From positions 1,814,909 to 1,878,908 of the forward strand of contig CAMGYJ010000007.1 of NCBI GenBank assembly GCA_946122785.1: a stretch of 64,000 nucleotides of DNA, given 5' to 3'. Origin of the DNA: Linum tenue (Eukaryota; Streptophyta; Magnoliopsida; Malpighiales; Linaceae). Numbering within the stretch: position 1 is the first letter of the stretch; each line of letters opens with the position of its first letter. A program made the translations under genes and the position numbers. Below are positions 46,964 to 57,780 of the stretch, one piece after another. The notes under the pieces were generated by a model. That model ran no database searches and was not told the origin of the DNA. It worked only from the letters and a program-made list of their open reading frames with translations.

Positions 46964-47271
46964 CGGAAATCGCGAACGCTGCGGCGGCGATTAAAACTGT
47001 TAGTCGAAGCGGAATTGATTTGATGAACGGGTTGCTTCTTTTTCCTGATGGGATTGAAAGGGTTACACTGTTTTGCATTTGGGATTTTCATTTCTGGATT
47101 TGATCCCAAGGTTGCGGGGTGATGGAGAGTAAATAGGATCTGGTTGATGACTGTAAAAGCTCCACTTGTCCGTCTGTGTAACCTTTTGTTCGTCGCTCTG
47201 AACCTTCGAATGAGCCTACTATAAACGGTCGCAGGTATTTTCATTTTGAGCCCCGATCTTCTTATTAGTTA

Positions 47272-47644
47272 GGGCAATGTCTATTTTTTACCCAAACCTT
47301 TTTCAGATTCTTTTATTTTAACCAAACCTATTGAATTCCTAAAAATTATCCAAACGTTAACTCTCCGTCAAATTTTCTGTTAGTAATGCTGACTAAGTAT
47401 GACCATAATGAGTTGACTTCCTACGTGGCGGTCAGAATACCATCATTTACTATTTTTAATAAAAAGATTATCAAAAAACAAAACAAAATCTCACCCCTCA
47501 CGTGGACGAAACAAGTAACGGTAACAGAATGAATGCCCAGACTTTGATAAATTATAATACGTTTGGATAATAAATAGAATTTCTATAGGTTTGGTTAAAA
47601 TAAAAGAAACTGAAAAAGGTTTGGGTAAAAAATAGATATTGCCC
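47272..47644. mobile_element. MULE-type MITE with 9-bp target duplication
   Basis: The terminal inverted repeats (GGGCAATGTCTATTTTTTAC..., about 70 bp) are nearly perfect. They are flanked by an exact 9-bp duplication TATTAGTTA (47263-47271 and 47645-47653), diagnostic of Mutator-like transposition. The interior carries ACTCTCCGTCAA...TACGTGGCGG, a module also seen in the other MULE-like arms here. It lies about 300 bp upstream of the galactokinase start. Confidence 0.92.
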
Positions 47645-47713
47645 TATTAGTTATTAGACTTCTTATTATCGGTTATATATTCGGTTTAGAAGATTGGTGA
47701 GCCAGGTTGGAAC

Positions 47714-48269
47714 TAGGGATGACAATTTTGCCCATATCCATGGGTATTTTACTATCCAACCCAATTGGATTGTGTATAAAATCCAAATATATGTATATGG
47801 GTAAAGTTTGATGGGTTTGTACCCATACCCATTTACTTTGGGTTGGGTTGGGTTGGGTTTATAACAAATGGATTTGGGTTTGTACCCATGCCCAAATATA
47901 AATTACAGTTTGGTACCTAAACTTAATAGATATGCATATTTAGTACCTAATTTTTTTTTTGCATATAAGTCCTCAAAATATCGATGGAAAATTACGTTTT
48001 GGTACCTAAATTTTTTTTGTCTTACGTTTTGGTACCTAAATTTTTCAAGTTTTACAAATAAGTCCAATTTTTGCATTTGTAGTTAAAACACCCTCAAGTA
48101 AATGGATATCCATATCCAACCCATACCCATTTAGATAATATCCATATCTAACCCAAACCCATATACAAACCTCAAATCCATACAAACATCACCCAAACCC
48201 TACCCATAATAAATGGGTCTACTTGGGTTTGGGCAAAATTACACATGGGTGGGTAAATTGCCATCCCTA
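47714..48269. mobile_element. hAT-type non-autonomous element
   Basis: Termini TAGGGATGACAATTTTGCCC and GGGTAAATTGCCATCCCTA are flanked by an exact 8-bp duplication GTTGGAAC (47706-47713 and 48270-48277). Subterminal repeats of ACCCATA/TATGGGT fill both arms. A middle section (about 47894-48090) repeats TTTGGTACCTAAA and looks like a further insertion or internal repeat. Confidence 0.9.
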
Positions 48270-48398
48270 GTTGGAACGGTGACTTGTTGAGCTCGATTCG
48301 TAAGCTTGCTCATTACGAGTTGGTGAGTTGTTTCAACAGAGTGACTAGCGAGCGAGCTAGTATATATAAGAATTGATGGCTCGATGGAGAAGAATATA

Positions 48399-48526
48399 AT
48401 GGATCCCTACAACTGTAGTCTCCAATTGCATGGATCGAATCTTAATACATTCGAGAATTGCTACCATGGATCTCTACAACTGTAGTCCCCAGTAACAGGG
48501 ATCGGATCTTAATACACTCAAGAATT
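48399..48526. repeat. Two-copy imperfect tandem repeat, 67-bp unit
   Basis: ATGGATCCCTACAACTGTAG...GAGAATT is followed by a diverged copy starting at 48466. From here to 49344 I see no gene; the sequence is AT-rich and may include the 3' flank of the peptide gene at 49345. Confidence 0.75.
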
Positions 48527-49344
48527 AAAGTCCTCGAAAGAAGTGTTCTCGTAATCTTGCCCTAACTCCCGCTCTTACACTATAAGACGGTATAGTAAGC
48601 TAAAAGAAACGCGCTATAACAATATCTAATAAAAATATCACATGCACAATAAATTATAGATAATAACGAACACTAAAAATACGTATCGTCAACCCGCCTC
48701 ACTATCTGTCGCACCATAACCTTCCCACCAAAATAAAAAAAATGAAGTAAAATAAAAAGGTACATACCTTCGTTAAACACATAAACACGATTGATAAAAG
48801 AATTTCGATATAATATTATCAACTAACAACCCAAGTAAATATCATCAAGCTCACAAATCACAATACTAGTAACAAAACGCTAGTAACATGCATAGTATTT
48901 GATATGGTACAAAAAGAAATACAAAAGAGACAGAGATGCATCCCAAATTTATGCCAAATGAATACAAAATTCCCATCCCAACCACATACCAAATTACATT
49001 TGTACAAATAGCCACAAAAAGAAATAAAACATAGAAGAGAGAGGGCGTGGGGGACAAAGAAAACTAAGCATTGCTATCTTAATCATAATGTTCATGTATA
49101 GGAAATCTAAAGCTAACTTCTACTTATTTATCAAGGGGATGCTGCACTATAGAGATCTTGCAGGAGGAATTTTTTCTATAATCCTCACTCTTACTTGCAA
49201 AACATGCTTATCACGGTCGAACATCGTCAGTCGGATAAGAAATTGGGCGCTTCACGAAATGCGTGACACTCGATCGGACGACATCCAGCCCTTATAAGCA
49301 TGTGTTCTCATATGAACTGCGCGCTCTTTCGAGAAGGTGTCGAT

Positions 49345-49749
49345 TCAATGGCCAATACCTGGACTTGGAACATCTCCATACCTTCTGTAGTAATAGTCTT
49401 CATAATCATCATACCCTGAGGAATCCAAACCATCACCATCCACATTTGCATGATACTGCTCATCATCATCATCACCACCATGAAGCATCTTGCCTGTATT
49501 GCTGCTGTCACCTTCATCAGTACTTCTTGCTCTTCCTCCATTGATGTCAACTTTCTCATCCTCCTCCTTCATCTTCTTCTTCTCCACCTCCTTGTTCATA
49601 CGACCATAGCTGCAGAATGAAACATGAGAACATCCACCTACTCTGGAACCTCTGCCAACCCTCGCAGCCATCTTGCAATCAGGAAGCAACATCATCAACA
49701 ACAACAACACCACCATTAAACAAACCTTGTCATCTCTCTTCATACCCAT
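49345..49749 (-). CDS. Putative secreted peptide-hormone precursor (CEP/PIP-like C-terminus)
   Basis: The intronless frame encodes 134 residues from the ATG at 49749. It has an N-terminal hydrophobic signal (VCLMVVLLLLMMLLPDC), a hydrophilic acidic and lysine-rich middle (EKKKMKEEDEKVD, GGDDDDEQYH) and a C-terminus EDYYYRRYGDVPSPGIGH. SPGIGH matches the end of C-terminally encoded peptides, and PSPGxGH resembles PIP-type peptides; both are cut from the very end of the precursor and hydroxylated on proline. The acidic DYY context is also a plausible tyrosine-sulphation site. The frame is open upstream to 49905, but a TATA-like ATAAATA lies right at that ATG, so the internal start with its signal peptide is preferred. 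Assignment to a named peptide family is inference. Confidence 0.65.
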   Translation of the reverse strand: MGMKRDDKVCLMVVLLLLMMLLPDCKMAARVGRGSRVGGCSHVSFCSYGRMNKEVEKKKMKEEDEKVDINGGRARSTDEGDSSNTGKMLHGGDDDDEQYHANVDGDGLDSSGYDDYEDYYYRRYGDVPSPGIGH

Positions 49750-50539
49750 TTCCTCCTTCCTTTCTTTTACTGCAGAAAAAAAAAGAACCCTAGTAGAAAG
49801 GAAGCAGGACCAATTTTGAAGGGGATTTGCAGGGGAGAGGCAGGAGGAAAGAAGATTCAGAGGTAATATAAGTGTCCCTTTACCAATTTCAGTTTCTTCT
49901 TGCATTATTTATGTATGTGCCCACTAGGGACACCCTTCTAATGGTCATCATTGTGTTCAAAGTTTCTTTTTACGTGGTTAAGAGATAGAATTTTGTTCAT
50001 TTTTTCTGTAGGGTCATTTTACCATGATGATGATCCAGCTTTAGTTTTTTTTCTTGCTTACTGTCCCAGCATGATTGACACATACCAACAAACTCGATCG
50101 AATTCTCCTTTTCCTTCATTTCTTGCCTGCTTTAAGGTTTGGTGGTGTAGTGGCTTGGGACGTGTAGTGTGTTGACATTTCGATCTGATCAGAAAACGAA
50201 CTTTTACCTCTATATGGTTCAAAAAAGTGCACTGGATAAATTGATATTATAAGTTTATAACTGAGGGAAGACGCTGTTTGTGAAAATTACAGCAGCTTTT
50301 AGAAGTCTGGACTCGTGAGGTTTCTGTTATGGTCAGGTCCCAGCTGCAAAATGATTAAAGATGTGGAGCTAAAGAATGGAACTTAATAGGAATGGCTGAC
50401 ACATAAATGATGCCATCATTAGGGCTTGAACACCATCCCTGGTTCCTGCCCATGGAAATCAATTAATCATGATTGTTGTTTTTAATTTTATGGAAGCTAC
50501 TGTTGTGTAATTGTGAAAAGATAAAAGTGTTCTTATCAT
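49750..50539. promoter_or_regulatory. Upstream region of the peptide gene
   Basis: Includes the TATA-like ATAAATA on the minus strand near 49906-49913, which predicts a leader of about 130 nt for the gene at 49749. The remainder is AT-rich with no gene or repeat I can identify. Confidence 0.4.
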
Positions 50540-50549
50540 TCTCAAATTC

Positions 50550-51010
50550 ACTCAGGCTTGTTTGCTTGATGGATTTGGTGAGGGATTTGGTGAGGGATTT
50601 GGATCTATCATGGACTTTGTCTTAAATCCATTGTTTGCTTCATGCATTTAGGAGAAACAAATCCGTGGGTCCCACAAATTTTAAGGGACCAAATCCGTGA
50701 ACCCCACGGACTTGAAAGTTCCACCTATTTAGGTGGGAATTTATTATGAACTTTGAAGTCCATCATTTTTTACCAACATACCCTTCATATTTATTTGCTT
50801 TCTCTTCTTATATCATTGACATTGAGGGCAAGAAAGGTAAAATACACTTCATAAATAGAAATTTAATTAACAAAATCCATCTTGAAATCCATCAAACAAA
50901 CAATGGTGTTTATCAAATCCATAATGAACCTAAAACCCTCATATATCCATGGATTTTCAAAAACCCAAGTTATACAAAACCTTCATTTTTCAAATCCACG
51001 ACGCATTTTT
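50550..51010. mobile_element. Possible MITE with GGATTTG subterminal repeats
   Basis: The left part has GGATTTGGTGAGGGATTTGG repeats and the right part has their complements (AAATCCATAATG, CAAATCCAC). Scattered AAATCCAT/ATGGATTT pairs make it broadly self-complementary. It begins GGCTTGTTTGCTTGATGG, similar to PIF/Harbinger-type ends. I could not find a clean target duplication. The 88-codon frame at 50746 lies within it and is not a gene. Confidence 0.4.
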
Positions 51011-52641
51011 AGGAGTAGATAAAATGAGTATCTAGTGTATTTAGGTTCTCAAAAGAGGTATTGAGGTTCTCAACACAGGCCACAGGCCACAACACAGCCA
51101 TTTTAGCCTTTGAGGCTCGCCTGGATCGGCCGGTCTAGAGTATTGGGCCTCACAGGGTACTTCATGGGCCATGAGCCCATTTCTTTGTTTTTGTGGGCTC
51201 ATTCCACAAAAACACGGATTCTCTTCCAAGGTTATGATTTATGAACACCGATAGCGTGTGTAGGAAGTTACATTCAACTCTCACCAAGAAACGGGAACAA
51301 ATGATTTGGGAGCTAGCTAGCTAGCTAAAAAACGATGGAGTTGGTTTGAATTTTGAAATGGATTCATAGAAATGGCATAGATACGTCATATTTGAAGCAG
51401 TGCTACTCCATGATGCAGGGACCAATATGTACGAGTGTTTGCAAAATCGTATCATACCGACAATTCGATCTGGAAACCTCTTACTATAGTAGAAATTAAA
51501 AAATGATTTTTTAATGATACGAAATGACTGAACCACAATTTAAGTATAGAATACAGTATTATATACCTTTCTAATAACAAGCTCTGGTATAATTTTACAA
51601 TCCTTCTTCTATGTTTTTTTTTATTTTTATTTTTACAAAATCTATGTACATGTGAAATATAGGGCCCTAATATATACATGAATAAAAAAAATCGAAGAAA
51701 ACAGGAAGGCAGGAGGAGGATATTGTAAATTAATCAAGGAGTTGATTCATTCATTGCTCGATTTGACGTCTAGCGCTTGCTAATACTAAGCTACCCCAAT
51801 TTTCTTTGATTTACATAATATTTATTTATAGTACTCCATTATATTAGAGCAAAAGACTAATGTTGAATTAATGTTTGATGGATTCCGCTATGGCGATTCC
51901 TCCTGTCGGCACTTGAGCTACCGTACAAAAATCACCAAAGCATGCAAATTAAAATAACCAAAAGAAAGAGCATATCACTCAAAATTCAGCTCAATCAGCA
52001 AACAAATTTAGTTGGAAATGAAAATAAAATCTAAAAGATTGGAGACATTAAACATAATTAACCCACCACCTTGTAATTAACTCTTGTCATGACCTATGAA
52101 AGAAAGGCTTCGATCGAGTCGCGAATATGAATTATAATTTTGTGACTGATTTGTTAAGTCTAACTTTGTTAATTTATTCCTAATCTGTGTGGTAATTCTC
52201 GAAAAAACGATTGTCAGATTCTGGAAGCATTAGCAACATACCAACAAAGTGAAATTCTATTTTAATCATTACCTTCTTCATCTTAGTAATCGTAGACAAA
52301 ATAAAAAAAAAATCGATCGCTCACCGTTGAGATTTTAGTATCCTGAATCACCAATCAACCCAAAAGGAACTACCAAAATATATCTACGAAAAATTAACCA
52401 CAAGGCAATAAACACCAAAAACGTTAAAATTAACTACAAACGTATCAAAACTAGTGACAAGCATTGAATAAATCTCCAAATTACACACACACAAAAACTA
52501 CGTTTCTTAATTCATTTATTTATCATTTACACTAAAAAAAAAGTCTTTTTAAGTTAACTACCATATACGTATCACAACTTTCCCTTTTTAATTACCACAC
52601 TAAAAAAAGGAAAAAACATCAAGAAAAAAAAAAACACTAAT
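51011..52641. other. Intergenic, no gene seen
   Basis: AT-rich DNA with homopolymer runs. No conserved protein, tRNA or clear transposon end was recognised. The last part is probably 3' flank of the gene at 52642. Confidence 0.5.
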
Positions 52642-53256
52642 TCATGGACATGAAACACCCACCGCCGCCGTCGTCGTCGCCGCCGTGAACCTCTCCGACA
52701 CGCTCCTCTTCGCCAGCGAACTAATATTCGACAGCCCGAAATTTTCGCTCTCCGGAACCTCCGGAATCGTGGAAAGCGCCCCGGTCTTGTCGCACACGAA
52801 GTAGACCTCGCCTCCGTTAAAGCTCCGCTTCCTATCCTCCTCCTTCCGTTTGTAATTACCGCCGCCAGACGACGTCGCTTTAACGAACACCGACTTGAAA
52901 AACCGCCGCACGGACTTGGATATCCTCGACGACGACGACGACGACGAAGCGCGCTTTTTAGCCTCGGGGACCGGATCGCTGATATTCTTATTGAGACTTT
53001 TGGTATTTTTCGGGGGAGGATGATGCGGCGTCGTATTGGATTGGGCCGGTTCGGGCGCGACCCGGCGGTCGGGCAAGTGGGGCATGGAGATGGTCCGGCC
53101 GGAGTTGATGGCGGAGTAGAGCTGCTTCTCGAACGACCGGAGCTCGAAGGAGTCGTAGAGGGCGCTGCCGCAGTCCCACACGGCGGCGGACGCCGGCTGC
53201 TGCTTCGTCGCGATGACGGGATTGCTGACGCTGTGTCGATGCGGATTCTTCTCCAT
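52642..53256 (-). CDS. Plant protein of unknown function with WDCGSxLYDSFEL motif
   Basis: The intronless GC-rich frame gives 204 residues. Conserved blocks known from a plant-specific family are present: VWDCGSALYDSFELRSFEKQ (residues 26-45), then RTISMPHLPDRR, a basic serine-rich stretch (KKRASSSSSSS) and RISKSVRRFFKSVF, then VYFVCDKTGALSTIPEVPE and a C-terminal SVSERFTAATT. No domain of known function is visible; the basic amphipathic helix near residue 115 could bind membranes or a nuclear partner, which is speculation. A TATA box on the minus strand (CTTTATAAATAAA, 53356-53368) lies about 100 bp upstream of the ATG at 53256, with a GA/CT-rich leader between. Confidence 0.8.
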   Translation of the reverse strand: MEKNPHRHSVSNPVIATKQQPASAAVWDCGSALYDSFELRSFEKQLYSAINSGRTISMPHLPDRRVAPEPAQSNTTPHHPPPKNTKSLNKNISDPVPEAKKRASSSSSSSRISKSVRRFFKSVFVKATSSGGGNYKRKEEDRKRSFNGGEVYFVCDKTGALSTIPEVPESENFGLSNISSLAKRSVSERFTAATTTAAVGVSCP

Positions 53257-53355
53257 CGGGTCGGGTCGGGTCGGGTCTTGAGAGAAATGAAGAGAAAAGG
53301 TTGGAAGAAATTATTGATTAGTGTGAATAGAGAAAGAGAGAGAGAGTGTGTGTGT

Positions 53356-53368
53356 TTTTATTTATAAA
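53356..53368 (-). promoter_or_regulatory. TATA box of the gene at 52642-53256
   Basis: The minus strand reads TTTATAAATAAAA, followed by an ACAC/CTCT-rich leader (53320-53350) and the ATG at 53256. Spacing predicts a leader of roughly 70-80 nt. Confidence 0.6.
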
Positions 53369-53485
53369 GAAGGGGGAGGGTTGATTAGTAATTTCAGGGA
53401 GCGTCAGTTATGACTTAATGAGTTATGACCAAGTGAGGAAGAAAAGGGAAATGGACACGGCGGCGTCTTAGGAAAGTTAATGGTT

Positions 53486-54026
53486 TGGGGATAGCAATGG
53501 GTAGAATACGGATAGTGAATATTCGTTATCCAATTAAAATAGTTTGGATTTTACCTATGTTTATACTCATATAAGAAACAGGTAGAAAATCAAAATTATG
53601 CTCATACCTGTTTGGGTTTTGGGTATCCACGGTTATCCGTGAATAATAATTTCTCTTTATAAATCCAACCAATATGTTAACATTCACACATATTTTTACA
53701 TTATATATAAGACAAAAAGTACGACAACAACAGTTCACTAGAATGAAAAAAAAATAATTAAAACAACACAATTTTATGAAAATATAATATTTATATGTTA
53801 AATATAAAATATGTTAGAGAACATAATGATTATTTTTAGACAAAATACATATGCATGCGCATATTCGGTCGGGTTGGATAGTGAGAAAGCCATGTTCACC
53901 AATTACCCGCAATAATTGGGTTCGGATTTTATCAGTACTCACTAAAAGTCATTCGAGTTTTACCCTACCTGATTAGGTCGGATTCGAGCGATACCCACAA
54001 TTACGTTTTTTTTTGTACCATCCCTA
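53486..54026. mobile_element. Probable hAT-type remnant
   Basis: It starts TGGGGATAGCAATGGGTA and ends TGTACCATCCCTA, similar to the hAT ends elsewhere in the window. Arms carry GGTATCC/GGATACC-like and CGGGT motifs. The flanking bases do not form a clear 8-bp duplication, so the insertion is old or the ends are misplaced. Confidence 0.5.
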
Positions 54027-55698
54027 ATGATGGGATTGTGGAAGAGCAAGTTTGCCATTAAATGTAGGGCACGGTCGCCCTTGGGTAGGACGCAAATCTC
54101 ACTTTGAAAGATTAACAAACATTGTCTTCTTTCAATAACTAGTCCAAAATGTATGTTCTGTAGTAAATCTAAATGGTGAAATATAGTATATTCATAAGAA
54201 AGTAAGTACTGAGAGTAAACTAATATATTTTTTTTTAACACATAGAGTAAACTAATTAAATTTACAATGTAGCCATGGGGTTGGTCGGCGATATCATATG
54301 TGGTGAATGGTGATACAAGACAATCGGAGAGAGAAGTTGTGGACGAGTTATGGGCATACTGCATACACCAGTAGCCACCATGATCATAGTTAATTAACTT
54401 TATTTATTACGTATAATTAAGTTGACACAATCAGTGAATCATTGTCCAAATTTTGTAGACCAATGCGTGTACAACACGAGACACTCCAAAACATCATCTC
54501 TCTCAATGAATTAATTAAGTAATTTGCAGCCTAATCTAATATTTCTACGTGTTTGACTAGAAATATCTTCGAAGAATTTGATTTATTCTGATTCTGAAAC
54601 CGATTATACATGGATATGTATTCTGTCATTCTGTGCTATGCTGACTCCATTACAGGACCCTAGCTAGCTTACAATTGAACCACTGAAAATGCGACCAATT
54701 GTTTCTTATAATTTATCTATACATGTACGTATATTAATTGTTGAACAATTTTTCTCATTTCCGAATCATAAAGTTTGAACGTACGATATTGATCGTAAGA
54801 GAATAGTATTTTAGGGAAACTACATGTAGCTAGGGAGAGGATTCTTTAAATTCACGCATTCGCGTATTCGTGTCGTCGTTGATTTTCGTGTTCATAAAGT
54901 CGAAACTTTTCTATTTTTTTTTTAGGAAGCATTTGTTGATGAATTTGATGCTCAATTTTTTTTAGGCTTGCTCGTGCAATCTGGCGATGGAAAAAGATAG
55001 AGAACCCATTTTTCTGTGTGGTGTGTGTTGGCTATTGGAATTGCTTCACTGCCAAATGTGTGCGTCTCTTTTGCTGCATACACCACCAGTCCAGGGCCAG
55101 CTAAAACGCGGTCCAGCCATCATTGTGATTTGTGAATCATGACATCTTGTATTAGTTTAGAGTATGAAATTCCTCTTCTTCTTCATTAATAATAATTAGG
55201 TGCCTGTCAAAGTAATGAAAGAGATAATGACCATAATATAATATATAAATTATAATAAAAGTAATTAATATTAGCTAACAACAAATGAAGTTGCGACCTG
55301 GCAACTTGTCACTTTGCAAGCCAATAATTGGTTCCCCTCTTGACTCTCTATCATTTCCAAATACAGAGAGCTTAACATGAATAATCACATTATAATAGAT
55401 AAACACAATTAGGGGCAAGAAACAGAAAAAAAAACAAGGGCTTCCAATTTTCCATTAAGAATTTTCAAAGAGAAAACGGGTTTGGACTGTTGTATCATCA
55501 CCATTTTGGGCTTAAAAAGTTGATATAAAATGCTGGGCCCTATACGGCTAATTTTGAGCAACCAACGTTGAGGCCCAGCATCCCAATTGGGCCTAAAAAG
55601 TTAAAAAAAAGGCTCGGCCCAAATTCTGAGCAACCAACGTTCCAGCCCACCAAATAAACCGTGCATACTTCTTTCTAAACTACTAAAAATACACAACA
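54027..55698. other. Intergenic, no gene seen
   Basis: AT-rich region without an intact coding sequence. The 134-codon frame ending at 53960 overlaps the transposon remnant and shows no family resemblance. Near 55500-55640 there are two similar segments containing GGGCCTAAAAAGTT-like and GAGCAACCAACGTT motifs, a small local duplication. Confidence 0.5.
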
Positions 55699-56085
55699 GA
55701 ACAAATATGGGTTAATTGCATGGTTGGTCACTGAGATTACAAAAAACGTTCATGTTTGGTCACTGGAAATATTTAAATCCAATTTTGGTCACTCAAATTA
55801 GTTAAATGGTTCAAATTTGGTCACTCTCCGTCCAACTCCGTTAAATATGTCTGATGTGGCAGTCAATCCTCAAAATTGACTGTTAACTCGATGACGTGGC
55901 AATTAAAAAATAATAAATAAAATAAATTTTAATCTTTTACCATTTCCAACTAATTTTCACAATAAATTACAATAAAGTAAAAAAAATAAATATATTATAA
56001 TCACAAATGGCTTCTGGGTTCCCCTCCTCTGCAACAACATCTCCTCCCACCCACTTCCTTCTAAAGCCCTTCCCAGAATCTCAAC

Positions 56086-56739
56086 TCACTCGTCAACTCT
56101 TCCCTCACCAAGATAATAATAGACGGAGTCCACGCGCAAGCAGTAGGAGAACCTAGCCAGCCCGAGTTGACTAACGAGAGAGGAACGGCCGCGGCCGAGT
56201 CCCGCGATTCCGGCGGGTTGGCGAGACGAGAAAACGGAGCATCCAATTAGGAAATTAGGGATCGTTAGGTTTCGGAATCGGAGGGTTTCGGAAAGAGCGA
56301 CGCCTCCGGTGGTCCCCGAACCGTAGAGGATTAGATACGGCGGGCAGATCTGAGAACAATACCTAGACCGCCGACCACCGGCGTTGTAACCGCAATTCTC
56401 GCACTGTTCGGACCGCCAGCGGCGGCCGTGGATCCGGGAGCATTTGGGGTTTCTGCAGCCGACGATTTTTGAAGACGAGGAGAGCACGGGGATAAAAGAG
56501 GGGATTCGGGAGGTGGGTGAAGGGAAGACGCAGTGCTCGCAGAAGTAGTGAGTGGTGCAGGGAAACCAGACGAAGCTGCTGGTGGTGTCGACGACGAAGG
56601 AGAGGGTTTGGGGAGGGGTTCCGAAGCTGAGGGAAGTGGAGTAGCCGCCATAGCTGTGTGGGGAGAGCTCGGTTTTGGCGGTGAAATCGGAAGCTGAGGG
56701 AGGAGATGTTGTTGCAGAGGAGGGGAACCCAGAAGCCAT
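56086..56739 (-). pseudogene. Captured pepsin-type aspartic protease fragment
   Basis: A 217-codon frame matches the N-terminal half of nepenthesin-like A1 proteases: SYGGYSTSLSFGTPPQTLSF, FVVDTTSSFVWFPC, GCRNPKCSRIHG, SETLRFRNLTIPNFLIGCS, QPAGIAGLGRGRSSL and GLARFSYCL. The first catalytic motif is DTT instead of DTG, and the second catalytic Asp lies in the missing C-terminal half. No introns are needed, which fits an intronless source gene or fragment. It starts inside the right arm of the Pack-MULE and ends near the left arm. It cannot be an active protease; transcription from the MULE arm is possible but unproven. Confidence 0.88.
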
Positions 56740-56766
56740 TTGTGATTATAATATATATATTTTTTA

Positions 56767-57261
56767 GGGTTATAGGTATAATATGCCCCTCTATTATGAC
56801 GTTTTATCAAATATGTCCTTATACTATTTTTTACATCAAACATGCCCCTGTACTTTGTAAAAATGATCAAACATGCCCTTTTGTTTAAATTTTCATCCAA
56901 AAACCGTTAACCAAAGTCGAACTTTGATTTGGGCGGCACAAATGTCTAAAATATCCCAAATCATTTCACTTTAGAATTTTTTTTGTTCTTTTGTATAGCC
57001 AAATAATTCAAATAATTTCACTTTGAAGAGACCCAGAGAAATAAAACGGGAGACAAAACTGACATTTTCGCTCCCATTTGGCGATGTCGGTTCGTCTAAA
57101 TCTCGGTTCAACCATGATTGGTGATTTTATCATGGAAATCTTAACAGAATGGCATGTTTGATAATTTTTTCAAAGTACAGGGGCATGTTTGATGTAAAAA
57201 ATAATATAGGGGCATGTTTGATAAAACATCATAGTAGAGGGGCATATTATACTTATAACCC
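56767..57261. mobile_element. MULE-type element nested in the Pack-MULE right arm
   Basis: Terminal inverted repeats start GGGTTATAGGTATAATATGC and extend about 110 bp with few mismatches. An exact 9-bp duplication TATTTTTTA flanks it (56758-56766 and 57262-57270). It interrupts the right arm at a point matching about 55985-55990 of the left arm, so it arrived after the Pack-MULE. The interior has CAAACATGCCC/GGGCATGTTTG repeats and no coding potential. Confidence 0.92.
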
Positions 57262-57780
57262 TATTTTTTACTTTATTGTGAAAATGAGTTGGAAATGGTA
57301 GAAGATTAAAATTTATTTTATTTATTATTTTTTAATTGCCACGTCACCGAGTTAACGGTCAACTTTGAGGGTTGACTGCCACATCAGACATATTTAACGG
57401 AGTTGGACGGAGAGTGACCAAACTTGAACCATTTAACTAATTGAGTGACCAAAATTGGATTTAAATATTTTCAGTGACCAAACATGAACGTTTTTTGTAA
57501 TCTCAGTGACCAACCATGTAATTAACCCGAACAAATATGCAGGTTACAAATTTACATTTCTCGATCAAAAGTACCCGTTTGGTGAAGAACGTTGAAAGAG
57601 TCAACAAAATAATGGAGGAAAAACAGTGAATTATGTGTCATGGCAGGACAAACTCGATCCAATCTCTTATCAGTCTTCCCATTGCAGACAAAGAAGAATT
57701 GCATCAGTAATTACCCATCTTCGTCGAGCAGGTGAACACAGCAAGTAAGCGATCTACCGTTATCGCTGCTGCTGCTGCTG

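Larger units (their letters stand above)
55709..57528. mobile_element. Pack-MULE carrying an aspartic-protease fragment
   Basis: Long terminal inverted repeats begin GGGTTAATT(G/A)CATGGTTGG. They run from 55709 to 56048 on the left and from 57528 back to 56698 on the right, about 330-340 bp each once a nested element is removed. The element is flanked by an exact 10-bp duplication GAACAAATAT (55699-55708 and 57529-57538), in the size range for Mutator-like elements. Between the arms lies a piece of a host aspartic-protease gene, and the inner part of both arms is itself protease-derived (ATGGCTTCTGGGTTCCCC on the left, its complement on the right). No transposase is present, so mobility would have depended on another MULE. 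Confidence 0.92.

Noticed and set aside
46473..47078. A 201-codon minus-strand frame starting upstream of galactokinase
   Set aside because: It runs through galactokinase exon 1 in the wrong frame and through intron 1 before meeting exon 2 by chance. The ATG at 46963 gives the conserved N-terminus.
50746..51012. 88-codon plus-strand frame
   Set aside because: Lies within a probable MITE and reads across its AAATCCAT repeats.
56331..56900. 189-codon Pro/Ser-rich minus-strand frame
   Set aside because: It is another frame of the captured protease fragment and runs out into the nested transposon.
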